Shown here: positions 56,520 through 64,000 of the stretch, piece by piece
How the letters are laid out: every line of letters starts with the position of its first letter
Numbering within the stretch: position 1 is the stretch's first letter
Origin: Prionace glauca
Taxonomy: Eukaryota; Chordata; Chondrichthyes; Carcharhiniformes; Carcharhinidae
DNA length: 64,000 nt
Direction: 5' to 3'
NCBI GenBank assembly: GCA_037974335.1
Contig: CM075760.1
Coordinates: forward strand, 40,216,603 to 40,280,602
Program-made: the position numbers and the translations under genes
The notes under the pieces: model-generated
The model's database searches: none
Told to the model about the DNA's origin: nothing
Seen by the model: the letters and a program-made list of their open reading frames with translations, nothing else

Positions 56520-56992
56520 GTGTTATAGATCAGAGTGAGTTAGGGCTCGAAATGTGCTGAATTAAACATTATAACAAGCAACTACATTTTAAATATACAC
56601 AGAACACAATATAGAGGCAGGGTTAGGCTGAATTTCTGAACGGACTAAGGAAAAAAAATGAGCGCCAAGGAATAGAAAATCCAGCGAAAAGTAGATATGT
56701 GTCCAATTATAATGAAATATTATTTGATAATGTCTGGATAAGAGAATAGACAAATCTTTAAATCACTAAAATGCAAGGTTACACAATAATTAGCTTGTAA
56801 TCGACATGTTCACTAGCCGGAAGGCAAGTATTAAATTCGCTATCCTTGGCCAGATTTCCCTGTAAATGGTACTCACAGAGATATTAACGCCATTGCATAA
56901 CTAATTGTTCCCTTTCCATGGAAACAGGGAAATAATTATTCCTCAAACCTGCTGCACTAACCTTGAGATTAAAGTGATACAACACCGGGGCG
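56520..56992 (-). repeat. Inverted repeat, right arm
   Basis: Reverse complement of 48649-49145; see there. Confidence 0.8.
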
Positions 56993-58430
56993 GTAGGGGA
57001 TATCTCCGGCTGACAAAGAGAGTGATGAAGATGAGGTTGAGGGACTTAACACAAGATAGAACAGGTGGGGAGAAATGTATGTCTAAAAACAGTTCAATCT
57101 GAGAACCGGGAAATAAGCAGCGATCAAAATAATGCAGCAGGTCAAAGAATGTGACTGTAACGTAGGTCTGAGCAATATACAAGTGTAAACTGGTGATAAC
57201 TTGAAAGATATGTTTTCCTATCCTTGTGCATACTTCCTGTTAAAAACCTGAGCAATGTTCCTATGCAGGTGAGCGTGGCCCAGGCTGTGCATCAGCTCAA
57301 CGGCTCCCTATATTCAATGCTGCAATATCTGTGACGTTTAGCCATGGAGCTGTTTTCGGAATCCTTCAGTGGATCAGCCCTGTCATTGTCTGGTCCCTCT
57401 ACTTAATATCTACGAAATTTCAAAGACTAGGTGGCTGAATGAGACCTCTGTAGAGCATCGGCTCAGTGCTCGCTAACTCTCCATGTCTAAACGTTTGATC
57501 AACTGTGCTATGCAGGCAAGTATATCCTTACCCCCTAAGCTGTACACTTCCTATATCACCCAATGCGCCGATACACTTTGAGAGAGCTATAAAAGTCATT
57601 GACATAGGCAGGGGTGAGATTGAGCGGAATGATACAGAGACAATCCAACTGAGAGACAAAGATGACTGCGGCCTGAGAGCAGTGAATGATGCAGAGACAC
57701 AGCAAGGAAGGGCATTGCTACAGATGAGTATTTATAAATACTGACATACATTAGAGGAGGCTGTGGTGCAGTGGTATTTTAAATGGGCGAATCCCTACTT
57801 TGAAACAGTGATACCTAGTTACAGATTTATCCAGAAGACGAACTATCCTCTTCACATCCGCCTTGTCAAGACCCCTTTGTATTTTATACATATCAATCAA
57901 GTAGCCTACTCTTACTCTGAATTCCAGCGACTATAACTTTGTCTCTCTAACCTTTCCTCATGAAATAATTCGGCCTTAAAAACAAAGCTTGAATGCCAGA
58001 AATTTGCACGGATACACAGAATGGAAGACTAAAACTTAATGAAACTGAAGGTTACACACACACAAACTGAGAACTGCTCACTGTTACCAAGGAACCCGAT
58101 ATATAGGGAATCTGGGGATTCTGAAGAGAATGAGGCGAAAAAAATAGGAAATAACATCAAATAAAGAGGTAACAATGAACAGAGAAGGCAACAGGGGAAA
58201 GAGAAAGCAGTTAATGGCAAAACAAGAAAAGTTTTGAAATAGTAAAATTTAGATAGCTGAATGGCAAGAAATGATGATCATCCTCAGATTTTGCTTTTAT
58301 TCTGTCTAAAATGCGGGGATCCAAACTGCACACACTATTCCAAATGTGGCCTCCACAAAACCCTGAATTACTCTAACAAGACTGCAAACATTTCAAGACT
58401 TAACTCCGTGCTCAAGGCTGGAAGGAGAGT
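56993..58430. other. No gene; LINE tail pieces
   Basis: Reversed non-LTR 3' fragments at about 57800-57965 ('cctcttcacatccgccttgt') and 58310-58400 ('gatccaaactgcacacacta'). No exon recognised. Confidence 0.45.
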
Positions 58431-59020
58431 GTGACAGTGGACAATTCGCACTGTGCACATTCCCGACATCAGTAACTGGATCAGGAAGATGGGATATCTC
58501 TGTCTCTTTGTACTGTCATCTTTAAACTCCATCTCCTCTCAATGCCGTGTGTCATATATTCGTTTTCCCTGCTTTCCAGGCAAAGCTCGGGTTCACCAAC
58601 TGTCTGTGTCTATATCAAGTAGCTAATTGACCCTGGGAGCTGGACAGCCAGAGGGAGCTGAATGAGAGGAAGGGACAGAAACAGAAAGAGAATTGACATG
58701 ACAGTGTTTCGTAATGACTTGTGTCAGTTGCTCTCCGTGATGAATGCCTGCAGTATGTTACCCTGTAAGTTTCACAGAGACCGCACTGATGAGTTTGTTG
58801 GGGGTTGGAAACTGCAAGTGTCACATAAGCAGCTCACTGTCTATTTCATGTTCCAGCTAAGAGGATTCGCTGCTTTCATTGGCTGAAGCAATCACTTGTG
58901 TGTGATATAAACATGACAATTTGAAGGATAAACTTGCATTTGGTGAATAAAAAACCCGAAATAAAATAAAAAGCAGGTGATTCGTGGATAAATTAATATT
59001 GTAAACAGGTTGGATCACAT

Positions 59021-59092
59021 CCCCTGGTGGTCCAGTGGTTAGGATTCAGCGCTTTTACCACCCCAGTCCGGGTTCGATTCCCGGACAGGGAA
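59021..59092 (+). pseudogene. tRNA-Glu pseudogene with TTT at the anticodon
   Basis: Same locus family as 50340 (shared downstream flank 'atttattgctgtacaacaat'). Loop CTTTTAC reads TTT; three anticodon-stem mismatches and a C-A clash at the first acceptor pair. Confidence 0.85.
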
Positions 59093-59384
59093 TGTAAATT
59101 TATTGCTGTACAACAATCCTGCGTTACTTTCAGTTCTGTCAGAATCAGTACCAGGGACATTTCCTCTTTAGCATCTGACTTGGAAATGTCACATGTGAAG
59201 AACAAAAAAGAAGAGAGCAATCGGCTGCAAAGCGCTGATGATACAAAATGCTGATGCGGGTTAAAATCTGGCTATTAATGGGGTAAATTTTATTGTTTCT
59301 ACTGACACAAATATCTCTCTGATCTGGGTCCAAATCTCGGGCTCAATTACAAGAAAAAGTTCAATTGAATGCAGCAGTAAACTC

Positions 59385-59627
59385 TTCCAACGCCAGTGAA
59401 GTGGAGGTGGTTTTCACTCAGAAACAGTAAGTGTGAGATTAGCAGCGCAGGTTGGAGAAAGACTCAGTTTGAGCGGTGATGCTGCCGGAGGAATGGAGAG
59501 CTGGAGTTCACCCAGAAAAGCAGCAAAGTTCAAAAACAATGGCGCCCAATGTGGGACAGACAAGGGAACAGTCTGTACATGTGAATGCAGTAAGAGCTTT
59601 AAACAAGTAATTTTGATTTACTTGTAA
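59385..59627 (+). pseudogene. Possible C2H2 zinc-finger exon remnant
   Basis: Open frame 59433-59627 ends with VCTCECSKSFKQ, like the first half of a zinc finger ('Y.C..C.K.F'), but with one residue instead of two between cysteines and no His pair. Possibly a relic of a zinc-finger gene; weak. Confidence 0.3.
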
Positions 59628-60603
59628 TTCAGAGATTTAAACAAACAATTCTGATTTAAACAAGAATTTTCTGATTTTAAAATGAATGTTAGCTGTATTT
59701 TTAAAAGGAATTGTAATCTTTAGCCAAAGTTACACTGATTTTAAGGTTAACTTGGATGATAAAGTATAATCTTTAACCGACAACGGTTCTCAGTAACACA
59801 GTCCCCTATAAACACAGGAGATGGCTGTGGTGTCCGCTCTGAACTTCAAGTGGATGTGTCTTCAGAATTCACCCCCCACCCCCCCGCAGACCATTGTCAC
59901 ATAAGAGTTCCCAAACTCCACTCCCCAAAAAGCATGCTTTACAATCACCTTTCACAATAATGCTTTCCATGAGTGGCTTGAATTTTGAAATCCAGACCAG
60001 ATTTTCCAAATGACTCGTTTAAACAAAGCTTCCATTCTGAGCTCGTGGGTTGTGGATGTGATGTCTTTCTTGAAGGTCATTCTACACAGTCCCTTACACC
60101 AATTTTCTGTGTTGGGTCTTAGCCTGTCTCGAGTTCTCGTGATCATACATATTGATTTTTTTTTCATTTAGTAGAAAATACAGAGTGGAGAAAAATCATT
60201 TTCAAAGATATTTTTGCAGAAAAGCGTGGGCTTATTTGACATGCATTTGAACACAGCTGCCAAGAGTGTTGGCTGTCGACACATTTTTATATAATTTGAG
60301 CTAAACATGCACTTGTATTATTCATGGGAGAGTAAACTTTGTGGATGAATTAACTCCCCGAAAGCCCCTCTTCCATCTTCTAGTTTCATACTGAAGTCTT
60401 GGTTATTCTATGCGAAATTCAATATTTTGTTCCAGTTTTTGGTCTGGTCTTTAATTTGCATGACACACTCCGTTATCCTGTTTGGGAGTAAAGTTGTCCT
60501 GGCAATAGGAGGGGAGGATGCAAAGGGATTTTTCCCCATTCCCCTCCTTGTAATGTGGAATGAAATTAGAAATTTCTGGAAAATGTGGGTGACACCATTC
60601 TTC
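59628..60603. other. No gene seen
   Basis: Possible 3' flank of the receptor gene on the minus strand; no clear AATAAA in the first few hundred bases was confirmed. Nothing else recognised. Confidence 0.4.
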
Positions 60604-61505
60604 TTATCTTTTAATGAAATGGAGAATTGGAGTAAAGGAATTCAACAGCACATTTTTCAACTGCTGCCTGAACTTCGTCTGGGTGACGGCATATATTCCA
60701 GTGTTGGTGCAGCAACTCAGGAGCTGCAGCATGAAGGCCAGTTCCATCACAAAGCCATCGAGAAATACCGCTTTATATCCCAAATTGAACATACGCTTCC
60801 ACACCGAATAAAACATTAACACTGACCATAACAGGATGAAATTGGCTGAGATAACAAATAGCAAAATGATGGATTTCCTTCGACTTTCCATCTCTGTGTC
60901 TTTGGGACTCTCCCCACTGCTTTGAGCCCGGAATCTCCTGCGGGCTCTGCTGCTCACAAAAATGTGCCTGACAGTGAAAACATTGAACAACAGAATCAGG
61001 ACAAATGGGACACACGGGGTTAGAATGTTGTGGGCGAACTCGACTGTGCCCCAGACTGGGGACAACAGAACAGTGCCTGTTACCTCACAAAACCAGGGGT
61101 CATTCAAGAGCACATACGCACCCAATAACATAAAACACCAGAATATGTTCTTTAAACAGCTCAGCACTGTCACTGTTCCCAGAACCACCACTGCCGTTTT
61201 CTCACTGCAGTATTTCTTTTTCAGTTTCTGGCAGCAAATGGCCACAAATCGATCAAAGGTGAAACTGACAGTGAACCAGACAGAACAGTCAGTGGCTGCA
61301 TAAAGCAGGACGGCGTGGATGTTACACACACGGATATACAACAGGAAATGAAAATGCTCCTCAAAAACAATTGGAATCTGTCTCATTATCAAGTCGAGAA
61401 TGATAACCAGTAGATCTGCCAAAGCCATGGCCACCAGGTAAGAAGTGACACATCTGGAGAGACCACAGTTTTTACGGATGAGGATAACAATCGTGATAAT
61501 GTTCA
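60604..61505 (-). CDS. GPR139-like G-protein-coupled receptor, main exon
   Basis: Uninterrupted 300-codon frame ending in a stop at 60604. It opens after a good acceptor (cctctttacag on the minus strand), phase 1, so an upstream exon supplies the N-terminus and the start of TM1; I could not find that exon up to 64000. Landmarks: TM1 end 'IVILIRKNCGLSRC', TM2 'AMALADLLVI', TM3 'DCSVWFTVSFTFDRFVAICC' with DRF in place of DRY, an ECL2 Cys in 'WFCEVTG', basic third loop 'SSRARRRFRAQ', and TM7 'CTNTGIYAVTQTKF' in place of NPxxY. These are features of the GPR139/GPR142-like group, which I recall as expanded in sharks. A class A receptor at the cell surface; ligand not deducible. All seven helices look intact. 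Confidence 0.88.
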
Positions 61506-61769
61506 CTGTAAAGAGGGGAAATAAATAATTAATTCACACATCAGGCCGGAAACAAAGTAAGTTTGAATGAGGAGATTTTGAGATTTTCTGATGCGTTAAT
61601 GTATTTTTTGATGAATTGAAGTCAATGAGCCTGGAACAACCAATGGGATGGTCTACACGCCACAGGAAGGAAATGTTTAACGCCAAAAACTGGAGGAGAG
61701 AAAGGGCAGGAGGCAATAGTGGTAACTGGCAGTGCAGGGTGATGGGATGCTCAGCAGAGACATTGATCA

Positions 61770-62100
61770 TAGAAACATTGATACTCGGAGCACGAGTAGG
61801 CCATTTGCCTCTTTGAGCCTGCTCCTCCATTGATTATGATCATGGCTGATCATCCAATTCAGTAGCTTGATCCTGCCGTTCCCTCTTTCCTTTGATCCTC
61901 TTCGCACCAAGAGTTATGTCTAACTCTTGTTTGAAAACACACAATGTGTTCGCCTCAACTGCTTTCCATGGTACTGAATTCCACAGGCTTACCACTCTCT
62001 GAAATAATTTCCCCTCATGTCAATACTAAAAGGTTTACCCAGTATCTTTAGATGATAGCCCCTGGTTCTCGACGCCCCCACTATTGGGAACATCCTTCCT
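61770..62100 (-). repeat. LINE-type 3' region, minus strand
   Basis: 'actcggagcacgagtaggcc', 'gattatgatcatggctgatc', 'caagagttatgtctaactct', 'ctggttctcgacgcccccac'. Reversed non-LTR 3' sequence; same element as 34420-34565. Confidence 0.75.
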
Positions 62101-62131
62101 GCACCTACCATTCACCAGGACAGCGACAGCG

Positions 62132-62472
62132 GCACGGTAGCACAGTGGTTAGCACTGCTGCTTCACAGCTCCAGGGTCCTGGGTTCGATTCCCGGCTCGG
62201 GTCACTGCCTGTGTGGAGTTTGCACATTCTCCTCGTGTCTGCGTGGGTTTTCTCCGGGTGCTCCGGTTTCCTCCCACAGTCCAAAGATGTGCGGGTTAGG
62301 TTCATTGGCTATGCTAAAATTGCCCCTTAGTGTCCTGGGATGTGTAGGTTAGAGGGATTAGCAGGTAAATGTGTCGGGATATGGGGATAGGGTCTGGGTG
62401 GGATTGTGTTCGGTGCAGACTCGATGGGCCGAAGGGCCTGTTTCTGCACTGTATGGTTCTATGGTTCTATAA
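62132..62472 (+). repeat. Full-length tRNA-derived SINE
   Basis: tRNA-like head with A box 'tagcacagtggttagcac' and B box 'gggttcgattcccgg', body 'gtttcctcccacagtccaaa', 3' part 'cgatgggccgaagggcctgt', and a tail of TTCTATGG repeats. Flanked by GACAGCG on both sides (62119-62131 and 62473-62479), a target duplication. It resembles the HE1-type SINEs described in sharks, whose tail matches CR1-type LINEs. The best-preserved SINE in the window. Confidence 0.92.
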
Positions 62473-62774
62473 GACAGCGTGCAGTTCGAGGCTAGCAAAC
62501 AGATTCAGGCAGCGGAGGGTAGTGAACCTGTGAGAGATGAGCTCCACCAGTCAGTGATATGGAGAGTGTGAGGGTTAAGGCTATCACTCACCCTTGGGCA
62601 GGGCAAAGCACCAGATAGGAGGGGTATGTTTCACCGGGACAGTGATTGAAGAGAGTGTAAGGATCAAAGCCCTCACCCACCTTTGGGCAGTGGACAGCAT
62701 CGGACCTTTGAGGGATTTGTTTCACAGGGAGGCAGTGATATAGAAAGCGTGAGGTTTGAAGCCTCACCTGAGGT

Positions 62775-63095
62775 TGTCATGATGGCTCAGTGGTTCGCAA
62801 TGCTTCCTCAGAACCCCAGGGATGTGGGTTAAATTCCGGCCTCAGATCATTGTCTGTATGAAGATTACATGTTCTCCCTGTGTCTGCCTGGGTTTCCTTC
62901 GGGTGCTCCGCTTTCCTCCCACAGACCAAAGATGTGCGGGTTAAGTTGACCAGCTATGGTAAATTAACCCCAGTGTCAGGGGGATTAGAATGATAAATAT
63001 TTGGTGTTATGTGAATAGGGCCTGGGTGTGATTGTTGCCAGTGCAGGGTCGATGGGCCTAATTACCTCCTTCCTTCTGTAGGGATCATACGATTC
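62775..63095 (+). repeat. tRNA-derived SINE, second copy
   Basis: Same structure as 62132-62472 but more diverged (head 'tggctcagtggttcgcaatg', B box 'gggttaaattccgg', tail 'gggatcatacgattc'). Confidence 0.85.
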
Positions 63096-63299
63096 ATGCA
63101 GCAGAGAGCACCAGACCTGCGAGGCACACACCTCACCAGGACAGTTATGTAGACAGTGAGGTTCGAGGCCCTCATATACCTTTGGACCTGCGAGGGTCAG
63201 CCATAGACAACATGCTGAGTTTGAAAAAAATCCAGGAGTGACGCCTCAGGAAAATGTAAGCTGATTAGTTCATGAGAACTGATAGCAGGACCAGTGTTT

Positions 63300-63830
63300 A
63301 AATAGCTGAACCTAAAAAGAGGGCTCTGGAGTAGATGCACAGGAGATGTACCAGGATGCTGCCTGAGATGGAACATGTAAATTATGAAGAGATGTTGTAG
63401 GCTTGAGTTGTTTTCATTAGAGCAGAGAAGACTGAGGGGCGACTGAATGAAGTGTGCAAGATCATGAGGGGTATGTACAAAACGGATAGGGAGCAACTGT
63501 TGTCTTTCGTTGAAGGGTTAGTAATGAGGGACACGAATTAAAAGTGAAGGGTGGGAGGTACAGAGGGGATTTCAAGAAATTTTACACAGAGGGTGGTGAC
63601 GGTCTGGAAAGTGCTGCCTTGGGGGATTCTGGAAGTGGGATGCCTCACATCATTTAAAAAGTACCTGGATGAGGACTTGGTATGTGATAACATTCATGGC
63701 TATGGGTCAACTGCTGGCAAGTGAGATGAGGTGGGAAAGTTGGGGCCTTTCATGCATCAGTGGAGACTCGTTGCGCAGAAAAGCCTCTTCTGCCCTGTAG
63801 TATTCTGTGGTTATGTGAAAATAAATGTAT
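63300..63830 (+). mobile_element. Old LINE 3' portion
   Basis: 'gcacaggagatgtaccagga', 'gaagagatgttgtaggct', 'gaggggcgactgaatgaagt', 'gcctcttctgccctgtagta': ORF2 C-terminal and 3' end of an L2/CR1-like element, riddled with stops. Confidence 0.7.
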
Positions 63831-63914
63831 TATTTATTGCGAAAAGTATTATTTTGATCTGTATCTAGATTTGTTCTGGTCTTACATGTAAATTTTACAT
63901 TTAAGACATGACAG

Positions 63915-64000
63915 ATGAGGGCAGCCAAAAGGAATCTGCAGCTTGTCATATGTCCTGGATGCTGACAATGTCTGAGATTTGGCCTTTATAGCGAGGGGGA
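63915..64000 (+). mobile_element. LINE fragment running off the window
   Basis: Ends with 'ggcctttatagcgaggggga', which matches the ORF2 C-terminal region ('gccttcatagcgagggggat' at 10451). Confidence 0.6.

Larger units (their letters stand above)
62101..63200 (+). repeat. ~95 bp minisatellite split by two SINEs
   Basis: Units such as 'caccgggacagtgattgaag', 'caaagccctcacccaccttt', 'gggcagtggacagcatcgga' recur at about 62110, 62480-62770 and 63100-63200. The array is interrupted by the SINEs at 62132 and 62775. Confidence 0.7.

Noticed and set aside
57750-57800. 'ggctgtggtgcagtggta' as a tRNA D arm
   Set aside because: No anticodon or T arm follows.
60427-60819. Plus-strand 130-codon frame
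   Set aside because: Antisense shadow of the receptor exon and its 3' flank.

Overview
The window is genomic DNA from a cartilaginous fish, very probably a shark. The evidence is a complete immunoglobulin M heavy-chain gene in the elasmobranch cluster layout (one V, one D and one J a few hundred bases apart, followed by their own four C-mu exons and membrane exons), plus many tRNA-derived SINEs and CR1/L2-like LINE pieces of the kind common in shark genomes. No species can be named from the sequence.

Layout. 1-10.9 kb: gene-poor DNA with degenerate tandem repeats and LINE/SINE debris. 10.9-13.95 kb: remnant of a duplicated Ig cluster, consisting of the 5' flank and a broken VH pseudogene. 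14-19.8 kb: repeat debris and unassigned DNA. 19.8-42.1 kb: an apparently intact IgM cluster on the + strand: VH promoter, leader, V, 23-type RSS, D flanked by two 12-RSS, J with 23-RSS, an 11.3 kb J-C intron, CH1-CH4 with secretory tail and poly(A) signals, then TM1 and TM2 and a second poly(A) site. 42.1-46 kb: LINE debris and a CpG-island promoter. 46-59.1 kb: a tRNA cluster with seven well-formed genes (Gln, Gly, Asn, Glu x2, Thr, Lys) and eight decayed copies, shaped by local duplication and an inverted repeat. 60.6-61.5 kb (minus): the large coding exon of a GPR139-like G-protein-coupled receptor. 62-64 kb: a ~95 bp minisatellite split by two SINEs, then LINE pieces.

How the Ig parts fit together. 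The reading frame is open from leader to stop. Every exon join is phase 1 except TM1-TM2 (phase 0). A donor inside CH4 allows a choice between the secreted tail and the membrane form. V(23)-12D12-(23)J obeys the 12/23 rule, so one D can join both partners.

Most notable. About 1 kb upstream of CH1, in the position of a mammalian S-mu, lies a ~770 bp purine-rich, G-rich array on the coding strand with repeated GAGCT and GGGG words. It directly follows a ~2.4 kb G-poor pyrimidine/A repeat of opposite skew. This is a candidate switch-like region in a shark IgM cluster. Boundaries of old repeats are approximate throughout because all matches were made by eye.
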